Part shown: piece after piece, positions 25,091 through 38,829 of the stretch
Numbering within the stretch: the first letter of the stretch is position 1
How the letters are laid out: every line of letters starts with the position of its first letter
Assembly (NCBI RefSeq): GCF_003254395.2
Contig: NW_020555862.1
Span: 56,687-120,686 of the forward strand
Reading direction: 5' to 3'
Source: Apis mellifera
Lineage: Eukaryota > Arthropoda > Insecta > Hymenoptera > Apidae
Length of the DNA: 64,000 bases
Position numbers and translations under genes: made by a program
Notes under the pieces: generated by a model
The model's database searches: none
Told to the model about the DNA's origin: nothing
Seen by the model: the letters and a program-made list of their open reading frames with translations, nothing else

Positions 25091-25695
25091 TTTTGTTTTC
25101 TTCATAATTTATTTAACATTAATAATAATTTATTTCAATAATCAATTATTTATATTTTATATTTTTCTATTTCATTTATATTAATTTTAATGTTTCGTAT
25201 GATTATGTGTATTGATTTATGTGTTTCTAATTTATTTAATTTTTATTGCATTTAATTTTTTAGCTTCAAATAAGTCTCGATGTGTATTCACCTCTTCGTG
25301 GTGAAATCTGGTAATTGGCATTATTTTCCAAAATTTTTCTTTTCAAAATTCTCTTAAAAAGAGTATATGAAAAATATTTTATTAAAAAGATTCAATAATT
25401 TTCATTTCATTCATTCATTAATTTTTTTTTTTTTTTTTTTTTGGAAAAGATAAGAACTATGAATAAAGAAGAATGCTAAGAATGCTTTAATTTTTCTATG
25501 TTCTAGTTTCTCCTAATTAAATGAGCTTTTGTATTTCTTTTCTTTTTTATATTACACTTTTCACATATTTATTTACTTTCTTAAATTATTTTATTGCGTT
25601 TTTAATTCTGTCTAATTTGATTAATTTTTATGCTTAATTTTTATTATATTTTTTCATTAACGGACATTCGTAGAATCTCAATGTACAGAAAACTA

Positions 25696-26312
25696 TTGGG
25701 TTGGCAATTAAGTAATTGTGGATTTCACTCGTAGATGGCTTCAGTTGAATTTTTAGGTTTGCTGGCGTAGTCCAAATGTAAAACACATTTTGTTATTTGA
25801 TAGTTGGCAATTCAGCTGTCAATCAGTAAAAAAAGTTTTTTGATCGGTTGCGTAGTTTTCGTTTGGCGTTCGTTGAAAAATGGAAAATCAAAAGGAACAT
25901 TATCGTCATATTTTGCTTTTTTATTTTCGCAAAGGGAAAAACGCATCGCAAAAAGTTATGTGCTGTTTATGGCGACGAAGCCTTAAAAGAACGACAGTGT
26001 CAAAATTGGTTTGACAAATTTCGTTCTGGTGATTTTTCACTTAAAGACGAAAAACGCTCTGGTCGTCCAGTTGAAGTTGATGACGACCTAATCAAAGCAA
26101 TAATCGATTCGGATTCTCACAGTACAACTCGTGAGATTGCAGAGAAGCTTCATGTATCACATACATGCATTGAAAACCACTTAAAACAACTTGGCTATGT
26201 TCAAAAACATGGGTTCCTCACGAACTGAGGAAAGAAAAGCATTTAACGCAACGCATTAACAGCTGCGATTTGCTAAAGAAACGTAATGAAAATGATCCAT
26301 TTTTAAACTAAT
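25696..26312 (+). pseudogene. Mariner transposon, 5' half with terminal inverted repeat
   Basis: The element starts with TTGGGTTGGCAATTAAGTAA directly after a TA, the mariner target dinucleotide. This is a typical mariner terminal inverted repeat. The transposase starts at ATG 25880 (MENQKEHYRHILLFYFRKGK), shifts frame near 25945 through a small deletion, and then continues in the frame of 25848-26228. That part holds a helix-turn-helix DNA-binding region: KLCAVYGDEALKERQCQNWF, RSGRPVEVDDDLI and STTREIAEKLHVSHTCIENH. After GYVQK there is a second break, and decayed WVPHEL, LTQRINSCDLLKKR and NENDPF follow up to 26312. The catalytic DDD domain and 3' end are absent, so it is inactive. The part from 26116 on lies inside the right arm of the giant inverted repeat. 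In normal mariners a transposase of about 345 residues would bind the ends and cut and paste the element. Confidence 0.9.
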
Positions 26313-29300
26313 ATTATATTATTTAATGTTTCAATTTTCGCGCAGTTTAGTAAATTAAATTTGCATCATTTCAGTTAATCAAAAAGTCCTAAAAAAGCCT
26401 ATAGTAACATGGTGTGATTTTTTTTTATGTTTTTTCCTTCGATTGATAGTTTATTGCTTGAGGTTACTAATATTATTCGTAATGCATATATCATAAGTTT
26501 CGCAATTAAGATTTCAATCTTAAATATCTTTTATTTTAATATAATTTTAATTTATAAAATGTTTAAAAAACAGTTATAAAACAATCTATTGTATATGAAT
26601 AATCTATAATTGTTTTTCACATAAAATGATATTTAAAATATCTTAGTACAATTATAATTGAATAAGTCGAAAATTAATATCATAAAAATGTAAATTTAGT
26701 TTTAGTTTATAAAAATATCGATTATTATTTTTATTATCTTAAGAAATTATTAAAGACATGATGAAACAATAAAAATAGTAAAATTATATCAATTTTTTAT
26801 CATAATAAATTATTATGATGTTATTAATAATAAAAATTAAAAAACTGCTGGATTATTCGTCGATATTATATTCGAAAAATCAGATTTGATACAATTGGTA
26901 GAAAACATAGGTTTTCCTTGAATTTCGTAATAGTGGCAGCAGTCTTCTATACATGCGATACGATAGAGCAGTCATTTCTTAACGAACTTATGTGTCAAGA
27001 AGATCGATGATATCTTAAATTTTTATAATATTGAGAATATTTTTTAATCATTTATTGTTATAAAATTTATTTAAATCTTACATAAAATTTATATTTTAAT
27101 CTTAGAAGCTAATTCTAATCATTTTGCGATTAGTAACGGAATAAATTCTATGATTTTTAATATTCTAATATTTTCTTATTGATTTTTGATTAAATGCGAA
27201 ATTAAATTTGATTTTTGTAGCATTTGACTGCGATCTGATCTAAATTCTATCTCAATTTTAATTTTGATCTAAGTTTTATTTCAGTTCTACTTAACGATTT
27301 AATCTGAAATCTATTTTGATTACGATTTCGGAAAACTGTCGCGAGTTTTGATTCTTTCTTCAATACAGCTTCGTCAAAAATGCAAATTGAAACTAATGAT
27401 GAATGACAGTATTGGAAGACGATTTCCAAGAATGGACATTTACGAGATCGCATTATAATGCATAAGAGTCAGATACGACCTTACGACCGTTTTTTGCAAA
27501 CTATTTGGCATGCAACTGTGACTTATGAAGCAATTGTTATATCTTAGTTTCCATTGTTATTAAGAGTTTGGAAAATATGAAGAAAATATGAATTGTATTC
27601 GCACAAAAAATTATTAAACTATTAATAATACTGATCCTGAAAATGAAATTCCAGCTACATTAATTATTTTATAATTAATCCTGGTTTTTGTCCTTAACGA
27701 TAAAAAAGATTCAAAATTTAATTTGAATGAATATTATGATGAAAATGCCAGATTACGTATGCATTATATTATATGTCTTTTATGACAAAAAAGAATTAAC
27801 TATAATTTTTTATTTATAAGATCTCATCAAAAATGCAATAATGCAGTATGAAATATATAAATAATGAATAAACCTATGATTCTTAAATAAATTGTATATT
27901 AATTGTTTGAAGTATGGATTCAAAACTATCTTAGGTATTGAATTTAATTAATTTAATTAATTTTAATATAGTCTATTTTATTTTTAATAAATAAAAATAA
28001 TATAGTTACTATAATATATCTAATAATAGTTACTATAATATTAAAAATTACTATAATATTAAAAAATAAAGATTATATAGTGTTATGAAATAAAGATTAA
28101 ATTTTTAAATAATTAGTGAATGTTATTTTTATTTTATTCATTTAATTTATTAATATTTATAATCTGCTATATAATATTAATAATGCTATATAACTAGTAA
28201 TAATAACTACTAATAATAAATTAGAAAGAATAAAGAAGAAGTTATAATAAAAATTATTACAACTAAAATTTTTCTTATAATATATTATAATTCTTACTTC
28301 ATAAATCATATTACTTCATACTTATTCGGTAATCTTTTATGATAAATTCAAATTGCAAATGAACATTTTTTATATATGACATGTTCTTCAGTAGATAAAA
28401 ATCATGTATTATCCTTGAATATTCAAATAAGATTAGAATATTAAATACATATATTTAAGAAATAATTCAAAATTACAATCACATGAAACATGAAAATTCG
28501 GAGTTTTTCAGAAACGAATTAAGGATTAAAAATCAAATGAAAAGATATACAAACAGATATAAATACAGATTATTGATTTATATTATTTTGTAACATATTG
28601 ATAAAGCGAATAATAAATGAAGTATTCAAAATAAATATTCAAAATAAATATTATTTAATATTTTCAATTATATAATATAATATTATAATTGAAGATTTAA
28701 ATTACGTAATACTTTAAATAAATAAATATTTGTTTTATTTTACTTTAAATAAATAATATTTGTAATCAATAAATTATAAAATTGAAAAATATTTAGATAC
28801 ACATGGATATATCAGAAACATTTAAATACATTTCTACTTGTATTGTATATTATTATTATAATTATTATTATTATTATATTATTATTATATTGTATATCAA
28901 CATTATACATAATATTTAAGCTTATCGTATTCCTAGTATATCTATCATACATTATTATATTATCCACTAATATATTTAGTGGATATATAATATAGTATAT
29001 CTATCATACATTATTATATTATCCACAAAAAATGTTCTCATATTTATTATATATAATAAATAATAATGCATTATAGATAAATAATAATGCATGAAAGATA
29101 TAAAAAGATTTTATAAAAAAGTATGTAAATATTTATGAAAAATATATCCATTTTATATACACATTATCCTTTTTATAAAAAATAATAGAAAAGTATCGGA
29201 TTTCAGATAAAAATTGAATGATATTAATAGAAAAATATTGTAATGGTATTAATTATGGGTTAACTTTGAATTATTTTATGAAACAGAAATTTTTTTTTAC

Positions 29301-30248
29301 ATTTTTTTTAAATTTTTAAATGAAATTCTATATTCTTTGTTATTTATATATTTTTGTATTATATATTGAAACATATTCAAAATGTTACTAATATTTTTTT
29401 TATTGATTTATTAACTTTCTAAATTTATATGTACGCTACATTTACATTTTATCGTTATAAATTTTGCTGAATTGAAAATAATTTAATATTATAGCTAGTG
29501 ATTTCTCCAGATTTTTCATCATATAATTTTTTTAAGATGAGATTACGTACGATATAAATAGTTTTCAATATAAATATTTTAAAAATACAATGAGATTAGA
29601 AAAATTAAAGAATAAGTAATACATATGAAGAAATAATATTTAAAATGTTAAAAAAAATGAAGAAACAAATTACAAATATATATTTTCTAATAATGAAGAA
29701 AATGTTGAAAAATAGTCTCTTTTGTTTCTAGTCCTTTGATATTTTTGTTTCTCATTTTTTTTACATAAAATTGATTTTTCAAAATTATAACGATATATAA
29801 ATTCGATAAAGCAACCTTCTTACTGTGTAACATTAATATTAAAAGCACAAATGTTAGAAAATTTAATAATTTTTTAAAATGTTAAGTAATTTTTTAAAAC
29901 GTCTCACATCAATATAAAGATATACTAGATATATAATAGATATATAATAAAAAATATAAAATTCTATTTAAAAGTTTAAAGATAATTTCACGATAATTCA
30001 GATTCAAATATTTATTATCATAATATATGTCCATCGATATCATAATTTTTGTCTGAAACATTTTCTTGTATTCCTGATATTAACAAAAATAATCGCATTT
30101 ATATATCTAAAATATATCCGATATATTATATATTCGAAAAATATTTATATATAATGTAATAATATAAAACGTATAAATATTTTAATATAAAAAGTAAGTT
30201 TTAATAAATAGTTATATGTATAATGTTATACATAAATATATGCATATT

Positions 30249-30251
<3 letters not shown>

Positions 30252-30287
<36 letters not shown>
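30252..30287. repeat. (TA)18 microsatellite in right arm
   Basis: A TA run of about 36 bp, allelic in position to the 50-bp run at 9231-9280. Confidence 0.95.
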
Positions 30288-30288
<1 letters not shown>

Positions 30289-31999
30289 GAATCATATGTA
30301 ATTGGTTAAATTTATAATCTCTATTGATCGGCGATTTTGTGTATATACAGTTGATAGAATGAGCGACTTACCGCACTTTTCTATCAAATCAGTCACCAAT
30401 AAAAAAATGCTTGCTTACAAAACAATGCACAGTAATTAATATATTCAAATTTTAATCCATATATTTGAGATATTAGGAGATAATATATGCTTTCATATGT
30501 ATCAATATCTTAATATATTTATATTTTCTTTAATTAAGTATCCAAATATTAAGATTTCGTGTAAATAATTTGCAATAAAGATAGAATTTACTGAGTGTTA
30601 TGTAAAAATAAGAAATATCATGATTCTGATTAATAATAATTGATTAATAAATTAATTTTTAATTATTTTTTTTTTTTTGATATGAGAAAAATAAAATGTT
30701 CATATTTTCATGAAGTAAACGTAAAAGTAAAAGATTCTTTTTCTTTTATTACAATATCCTTAGCCTATGAAAAACCATTCCAATATTACTGAAAGTTATA
30801 TATTTTTTAGCAAATTTAGAAATTGATGGATATTTGCTTGATCCAATTATCCATCATTCAAATAGATTTAAATCGAAGCATAATTAATTAAAAAATAAGA
30901 TATAAATATATTAAAATGTTGATATACATGTATTTCAATATATATGTTTCAATATATGACTTAATATATTAAAAAACACGAATATATTAATTACATATAT
31001 ATATTTTAGATTATGAATAAAATGAATATTAGAATTAAATGAAGCTCAATAATTTATACTTAATACGAACTATATTATAGTAGGAATCATGAAATACAGA
31101 AAAAGTCGTCTTACTTTAGAGTTATGAAAAGATCTATTCTTCTAATTTTTCTAAAGAAATAAAAAGAGGCATGAATCATAGTTTGCAAGCTGTCATTTAA
31201 TCAAATCTGCTGTATAGTAATATATATTTTTATAAATAATGCAAATATTATAATGCAAATTTTGTAGCTGTATAGAGTATTTATTGCGTTTATGATGTCA
31301 TTTACATATGTATTATATTTGATTGTGATTTGCAAATGTATTTATAATTTTATATATATATATATCTGCGCATAATGATCTGAGCATAATGATTTACGCA
31401 TTATGTTTGAATTATAAGACACAGGCTATTGTAATTCTTTATGTTAATGTGATCTTCTTCTTTTATTTCACAATTATGAATTATAAATTTGGTATATCAT
31501 CGTTTATAATAATATATTTCTTTAAAATAATTTCAAAATTAATATACAAAAATATGTTATATACAATATATTGAGATTTATTTATTAAATAATTCAATTA
31601 TTTATAATTATTTATTAAAAATCAATTTAAATTTTCGTTAAATGAAAAAGCAAAAACAATATGAAATAAGTATAAAGAGAAATAAAAAAAACTAAAGGAA
31701 ATTTATAATAAATAAGTCTCAATAAACATTTGTGTACTTATGTCAAATTTGGTTTTAATATTTATTTTGATGTCGTTTTAATATGTTTTCTGAGATAATT
31801 ATACAATAAATGTATAAGAGCGAATATCAAATCGATATTTTTTTTTCAATTTCTTCTTTATACTTTTTTATTTGTAAATTACATGATATATTATGAAATA
31901 GATAATAGATAAACCATGATTTTAACAGTAATAAATCATTAGTCTTTAAAGCTTTTTAAAGGTTTCATTATATTTAACAATGAATTTATTTGTATTAAT

Positions 32000-32450
32000 A
32001 AAATTACGCAAAATTTGAATTTTGCGCCATTTGTGCGATAAAATGTTGCCAATAGAAAAAGAGAGATAGTGTGATAGCTAACAATTGAGGATTATTAAAA
32101 ATGGAGTGCTAAAGGAAGCTACGAAAGAACAATGCATTTTCATTGTTGAGCAATATTTTAGAAATGATAAAGGTTTTTCGAACAAAATCATCTTCAGCGA
32201 TAAGACTGATTTTCATCTTGATGAATTGGTTAATCGACAAAATTGTCGCATTTGGGATTCAGAAAATGAGTAATTGTTGAATTAATTTACATTCACACAA
32301 ATTCGCATTCACAAATCATTGTTTGATGCGAATTTCGGACTGGAGGCATCATCGAACCATTCTTCTTCGAAAATGCGGCTGATCGGACGGACAATAATAG
32401 TTAATGGTGCTCGCTATCACGACACGACAATCCAGTTTTTTATGCTTAAA
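32000..32450 (+). pseudogene. maT-like (Tc1/mariner superfamily) transposase fragment, right arm
   Basis: Mirror of the left-arm copy. The open part at 32085-32273 includes IIFSDKTDFHLDELVNRQNC, carrying the first catalytic Asp. After the stop, an alternative frame at about 32320-32440 reads DANFGLEASSNHS and then VNGARYHDTTIQFF. This corresponds to the tryptophan-rich strand and VNGxRY segment of the family. The QQDGATCHT and final Asp segments are missing. The element boundary upstream is marked by the shared GCCATTTGTGCGATAAA..TTGCCAA block at 32026-32055. It is non-functional. Confidence 0.75.
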
Positions 32451-33819
32451 TTGTAAGATTATTTGTATTCGATATAGTTTTTGGTATGAAAAAAAAAGTC
32501 TGATAAAATTCATATATCATATATTTAGAAAAGACTAGAAATTGATACACAAACAGGCTTGAAATATTTTATATTTTACGTTATTTTTATATTTTATATT
32601 TCATATTAAAAATAAACAAGTAAATTATATCATATCTCTATGTATATAGAGATCATCTCTTATTATATATCTGTATAGCGTACATATTGAGTTATAATTA
32701 TTTTAAATAATTTTATTAACTAAAACTATTTTATTTTATTACAGAAATTATTTTTAATGATGAAAAATGTAAATATTTATTTTATTTATATAAGATTTTT
32801 ATCATTATATAGTGATGTATATAATGATTACTATAAAATGTTATTAATTTTATATGAAAATATTTTAAGTCAACTTTCGTTAGTTTCGGTTGAAATTAAA
32901 TATTGTCATAATTATTGTTTAAAATTCTATATTTAAAGAGATATGAAAGAATATAGTCAAGGAAAATTTGATACATATTGATACATATATTATAACATTC
33001 TAAAATAATTTTAATTTTATAATTTTAAATTTAATTTTTCATAATCTATAATAAATATTCTTATATAAAGAAATAATGAAGAAATTTATATATTTTAATA
33101 AATGTCGTTGAAATAGAAATATAAAAATTGTCATATAAAATCATTAATTTTATATTAAAAATGTTATATTGAAAATTATTAATGAAAATAAATTAATAAG
33201 AATAGAAAGGTAAAAAATATAAAATCAATAGAATAACATTATCTAGATATATAATTAAATATAAAAATAACAGTATTTTTTTCAAATTTCATAACAGCTA
33301 TAAACTGATGAAGAAAAATTATTAATGAAATATTTATGAACTTCAAAAATCTTAATTATGATGTTTGTTATATTGTATGTATATGTTATATATTATCATC
33401 TATAATATAGATGAAAATAATAAGTGAAAGTACATATAAAAATAAAAATCTTGCTTTAATATTTTATATTCGCGTTCGAAACTAAATGATATTAAATTGG
33501 ATTTAATATCAAATGTAATAATGTCTCACACAATGTGTGAGGTATAAGCATTCGAAGAAACATGTTTCATTATAAAATTTTTAGAAAATAAACTATTTTG
33601 TTTTTCATGCTTCTCACAATTATGTTTCGATCTTCTATTAGGTGAAAGAACTTGAAATATTTTACATTTTTTACGAAAAAATATTTTTTAAACACATTTT
33701 TTGTTTAAATTTAAAAAATTTATATGTGTTTTTATTAAAGAATAGAATATTAAATGTAAATATATAAAAAGATCAAAAAAATTTTATTTCATTTTTTTTA
33801 TGCAATTTTTTTCAGAATT

Positions 33820-33990
33820 ATTAATTCTTACCAATTTTTTTTATATGTACATTCATATTCATTTTCTTCAACATTTTGAGCAAATGAAAAAAAAGGACTT
33901 GAATAAAATCAAAATATAAAACAAACAATCTAAATAAGATCAAAGTAGAAAAAATAATTTATTTGAATATATAATTATTATAATATATAA
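33820..33990 (-). repeat. Dispersed repeat family 2, copy b
   Basis: Reverse-complement partner of 5400-5610, including CATTTTCTTCAACATTTTGA and AATCTAAATAAGATCAAAGT. It is related to the plus-strand copies at 42.7 and 45.0 kb. Confidence 0.65.
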
Positions 33991-34559
33991 AATATTTGAG
34001 TTAAATGAAAAAAATCTAAATATGTACATATATATACAGTGTTTATAAAAAACATTCTTGGACAATAAATTCCATATCGAAATAATGAAACAATTCCTAT
34101 ACATGTTCAATAATGACTGAATTTACAACTGAATTACAACCATTTCGGAACGTAGAACGAAATGACAGTAAAGCGTTCTGCTACATTTACATTATAATAT
34201 TGTAATATATCAATGAAATAATAATTTTGTATTTTCTATACATTATTTATATAAAATTTTAGTGAACTATATTATAAAAAAAAATCTGTTATTTAACAAT
34301 TTATTGCGGAAAAATTATAACAAATTTTATTATGTAATATTATTTATAATATTACTTATATATAATATGATTTTTCTTTAATAGACAAATTAAAAAAAAA
34401 TTAAATTTATAGATAAATCTTTTATATCATTTCATTCAAATCCACAAATAAATCATTGGATGAAAATTAATCCGATTATATGAAATTTACAAAATTCTAT
34501 ATTTCAAATTAAAAATTCAATATATTGTTTTTACAATTACTTACTTGTTAACAGATCGA

Positions 34560-34740
34560 TGAAATCAATAAATAAAAATATATGGGTTTAGCTGAATGAA
34601 TATATTTAATTATAATAATTGCATAATAGTTATATTGTTTACAAAACATTTGAAGTATATGCATCGAAGAAAAACAAATAGGTATCAATAATCAAATAAT
34701 GGTATTGCTGGCAACATTCAATAATAAAATCACAAATAAA
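34560..34740 (+). repeat. Dispersed repeat family 1, copy b
   Basis: Contains ATGGGTTTAGCTGAATGAAT, ACAAAACATTTGAAG and GGTATTGCTGGCAACATTCA, then AAAATCACAAATAAA. It closely resembles 56400-56620 in the same orientation. Confidence 0.75.
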
Positions 34741-36469
34741 TTTCAATGAACTTTAAATTCTAAAAGTATATAATTATAAATTTATTTATTTTTAATATTT
34801 TTAAAGAACGAAACAAAAATTGAAAAATTTTTATATATTTTATAACGTGATATAAAAGAAACAAGAAACAAAATTTTTTTTTAAATAAAGAGAAAAGAGT
34901 TTGTTTTCTTAAATTTATATTTTTTGGATTATGATTAATGAATAATTTTAATATTCTTACATTTAGTATTTTTATATATAATTTTTTTTTTATTTTTGAT
35001 TCTTTGTTATTAAGAAACCACAAATACTAGTAATTAATTATTAAATTAGTAATTACTAATATTAGTAATTACGTTATTTTTATTATTTATTTCAAAAGAA
35101 TTCTATGTATTTTTCTAAATTTTGCAATATGATTTCTAGCTTTTTCTGATTATAAATTTTTTTATTAAAAAAAAATTAAATTTTCAATGCTATTAATAGG
35201 GATTTAATGTTTGTAATGACAATGAATTCACTTGAAATTTTTTAAATCATTTTTTTTTGAGAATGTTATATTAATATATAGTATCTCCTCAAAAAAGTAG
35301 TTTTCTCATTTTCTATCAATATTATAAATAACATCAAATATATGTTATTGACTTATTGACCTTGAAAATGACATTTGAGAGAAAGTAGTTCGCAGAGTCT
35401 GATAAATTAAACATCAGAAATTATTATAACATGATTTTTTTATTTTCTTAAATTATTAATAATTATTACGTTCATATAATTAAATTTTTTTTATCATAAG
35501 ATATCGTAACATAAGATATTGTCCGATGCTTCTTTTTTCAATACAATTTTCAATAAATTTTAATTTTGCTATGTCATGATATTTGATGAAGTTTCTTAAA
35601 ATAATAAGTTTTTTATTTTATAAAATAATCGTAGAAATGATTCGAATACAGTGATTTTAATACTGATTTAATTCATATTAAATCATTTCATTTACAACTA
35701 TTTATTAATATTTATGACTTTAATAAAAAATAAAAGGATTCTTTATTAGCAAAATAATTATATAATATATTTTTATATATACTATCCTCAATATAAAATA
35801 ATTTAAAGAATTTGAAATTAATTTTTGAGATAAAAATATAATTTTATAATTATAGATTTTTTATATTAAATTATATTTTTATTTCAATAGCATCAATAAT
35901 CTAATATTCCGATAAGAAAAGTTTATAATTAGGAAAAATTAGAAATTAATAATGTTACAAAAATTATAGAATCTATTTAAACAAAAGTGATAAACAAAAC
36001 TTTTGTAAATAATGCTTCGATCTCATTTCGATTACATCGAAATAACGATTTTTAAAAATAACATTTAATCGAAGCAAATTCGATATTACGGATCACTTAA
36101 ATTACGATATTGTGATTTTTTGAAATTATGTAATATAACTATATCGTATTTTTTTAATGACTTCATTTTTCTTCGAAAATTCATATAAATTGTATTTATG
36201 ACTGTCACTAAATACATCCGATACATCGTTTTGCATTTTATTTTGCGAATTATGTTTTATTTTTTGAGCGACTATGAATGAACTTGAAGCGTGAATTTGA
36301 TGCTAATTTTGAATTTATCCAAAAAAAAAAGTTTTGACGCTTTGAAGATCTTTTATTCATTCTATTCTTCCATCTCTTTGTACGTTATATTATGATAATA
36401 ATATTTAATATGCGTAATGATAATTATATAATAATAATTCTACGAATTCTTTTTTTTTTTTTAGAATGA
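34741..36469. other. AT-rich DNA, no gene seen
   Basis: Low-complexity sequence. A minus-strand frame at 34760-35023 (87 codons) is almost entirely K, N, I, F and L and has no motif, so it is not called. Confidence 0.6.
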
Positions 36470-37063
36470 ATATTTTAACAGATATCTGATGTATTATCAA
36501 TAAAATATTTTGGCAAGTTCAAGATTTATAGCACAGTGCTTTGTAAAAACTAAAAACTATATGCTCGATCATTTAATTAAAATTATCCAAAATTCTGATG
36601 AATACAAATGAATCAATATTTCACAAAAATAACGATTGTTAACGATGTTATAAATATGGTCTGATGATACTCATACATAGTAAGATATAGTTTTCAACAT
36701 TTAAATTCAAAACTAGACTGATAATAAATGCGTTTTATATATAGTCTTCAATATTTAAATTCAAAACTAGACTGAGAATAAATGCGTTTTTTGATATTGC
36801 AAAGTAATATTTCTGAAAGTTAAGAAAAATTTTAAATAATAATGAAATATTATGATTAATAAAAATTATTAAAAATACGAAGAAAATATATGTATATATT
36901 TCTATATTGCATTCAAATAACGATGCTTGAAATTATTTTACAAGTTCAGATTTGTTAGAAACTGAATGTATATTATAATGTAATCTAATGTAAACATATC
37001 TCTCGATTTACTACTGTAAAAAAAGATATATATTATTATATAATACATTTTTTTTAATTTTTA

Positions 37064-37133
<70 letters not shown>

Positions 37134-37990
37134 ACTTTAAATGAATATTTTTATTTTTTAGATGCTCATCTAATTAACGAAAACCAACGATGGTTTGTGT
37201 CCCTGTTGATTTGTAATCGCCGTTGTACAATGTCAATAATTATAAAAGAAAAATTTCTGAACTAAGATTATAATTGTAATAAAATTTTATCATATTGTCG
37301 TAATACAAAACTTATTAATGGATTAAAATAAATAAATAAATAAATAAAAAATATATATATAATAAGGAATATTGAAAAAAATATAAATATAAGGATATTA
37401 AAATCACAATCAATAAAATCAAGATCGAATTTATATGTTTCCACATAAAATACTAAAATTCTTTTAAAAGAATTTTTTTAACAAAATTTACAAGAAAAAT
37501 ATTTTTGTTCTTTCATTTCTTTTTCTCATTTCTTTTTTTTTTTTTTTTACATGTTATATCATGGAAATAGAATTTCATAAAATTTTTTTATTCATATGAA
37601 CATTGTTAAAATGTAAATGAGTTTATATTTACTTATAATGTATTTATTTTAAAGCCATATTATTTCTTTAATCTTTATTATCTTTGAGGAATTTTACAAG
37701 TTGAATAAGATAAAAGAAATTATAAAAGAAAGATATTAATTGTCAAATATAGACAAGAAATTAATGTATAATATAAAGTGCAATCATATATTTCGTGTAA
37801 ACTTATTATATTATTATTATTATAATTATAACGAATTCTTATAATAAAAACCATATTGTTCAACATATTCTTCAAATTACAAGGTACGTTTGATACATAG
37901 CGATATGTAGAATTCTGTAATTTTGTAATATTATTTAACGTAGAGAAAAACTAGATAGTCTCAGATAGTGGATATCTATAAATATTATTA
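36470..37990 (+). repeat. Diverged segmental duplication, part 1, copy B
   Basis: Collinear with 55530-57840. Shared blocks are ATATTTTGGCAAGT (36508; 55549), AATTCTGATGAATA (36591; 55668), CGAAAACCAAC.ATGGTTT (37178; 56076), and CTCAGATAGTG (37958; 57780). The offset is about 18.9-19.0 kb before, and about 19.8 kb after, the position where the other copy carries the LTR-like insertion. TA runs lie at about 37070-37130. Confidence 0.7.
36685..36792 (+). repeat. 54-bp tandem duplication
   Basis: A unit beginning TTCAACATTTAAATTCAAAA and containing AATAAATGCGTTTT occurs at 36693 and again at 36747 with few changes. The other segmental copy at 55.7-55.8 kb has no clear pair. Confidence 0.85.
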
Positions 37991-38164
37991 ATATATTAAT
38001 CTAAAAATAAGTTTAGAAATAATTGCAAACAATTTCGTGAAAAAATACAATGTTAAAAAATATTTTAATCAAAACGAACAAGAAATATAATTATATTCGA
38101 GAAATTTTTCTACGAATAATATAATACGGTAAATATAAAAGATTGCAAAATATTGTACTTTAAG

Positions 38165-38725
38165 ATTGCATATTAATACATTAAATTGCACAATCTGGGT
38201 GGCCAATACTAATTAATAAAACGAAAAATTACACGATCAAAAAATAACTCATGCAGTAATCTAATTATTTTTTGGACTGTATGGCACGTGGCACCGTCTT
38301 GTTGAAACCATGTATCATCCATATCCATATCTTGCAAGGCACAAAAAAACTGGATTATCGTGTTGCGATAGCGAATACCTCTTATTGCCTGGCACATTTT
38401 CAAAGGAAAATGATTCGATGATGCCTCCAATCCAAAATCCGCACCAAATAGTGACACGTTTTGGATGCATTTGTTTCTTAACTCGTGGATTTTTTGAGTA
38501 CTTAAAATGCGACAATTCTGTCATTATCGATCAAAGATAATTTTGTTCGAACTAGCTGTCAAACCTTTATTATTTTGAAAATATTGTTCAATAATGAAAA
38601 CACGTTGTTTTTTCGTATAGCGAAATTTTTCATTTTTAATAATCTTAAACTATCAGTTATATCGCTGTCTTTTTTTTTTCGTTGGCAACACTTTATCGCA
38701 CAAATGGCATAAAATTCAAATTTTG
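38165..38725 (-). pseudogene. maT-like transposon copy with DD-motif region, broken
   Basis: The minus strand reads, from 38725 down: a GTGCGATAAAGTGTTGCCAA leader, a decayed N-side segment with VFSLLNNIFK, then HPKRVTIWCGFWIGGIIESF in one frame (38315-38524), and DMDMDDTWFQQDGATCHTVQ (38209-38457) in the next. The QQDGA Asp is the second catalytic residue. The first (FSD) has been lost to a deletion near 38535-38560. At the third position a degraded WPPRLCNL follows, with Asn where the family has Asp. The spacing (about 37 residues) suggests the DD37D maT group. At least three frames and several stops are present. It interrupts the copy-B segmental duplication and has no counterpart near 58 kb, so it inserted after the duplication. 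Confidence 0.85.
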
Positions 38726-38829
38726 CGTGAATTTTGGAACATCCTTTATTAAAATATGATAGCGTTATTATTATTTGTTTATGTAAGCACAGAGTTTAGT
38801 ATAATATATGATATTTTTTCTCCAAATTT

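Larger units (their letters stand above)
26116..33120 (-). repeat. Right inverted-repeat arm, inner (near-identical) part
   Basis: Mirror of 6381-13426. The junction at 26116 lies within the mariner reading frame, which continues unbroken to its TIR on the other side, so this is the parental side of the breakpoint. The arm contains a shorter TA run, two rather than three 18-bp units, and the maT-like fragment. A few 1-nt homopolymer differences from the left arm were seen near 26372, 26468, 26690 and 32920. No gene was recognised elsewhere in the arm. Confidence 0.92.
33121..34740 (-). repeat. Right inverted-repeat arm, outer (older, diverged) part
   Basis: Mirror of 4690-6380 at visibly lower identity. 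The step is abrupt. The arms agree almost base for base up to GAAATAGAAAT at 33110-33120, and then differ every few bases (AAAAATTGTCATATAAAATC against AGAATTGTCAAATAAATTCA in the other arm). Confidence 0.8.

Noticed and set aside
25287..25305. Small hairpin TTCACC..GGTGAA
   Set aside because: Six-base stem with no context; expected by chance.
25804..25986. Plus-strand frame overlapping the mariner start
   Set aside because: It is the wrong-frame reading of the mariner leader and first codons; the transposase uses the frames starting at 25880 and within 25848-26228.
38310..38540. Plus-strand frame across the maT-like copy
   Set aside because: Antisense shadow of the broken transposase on the minus strand.
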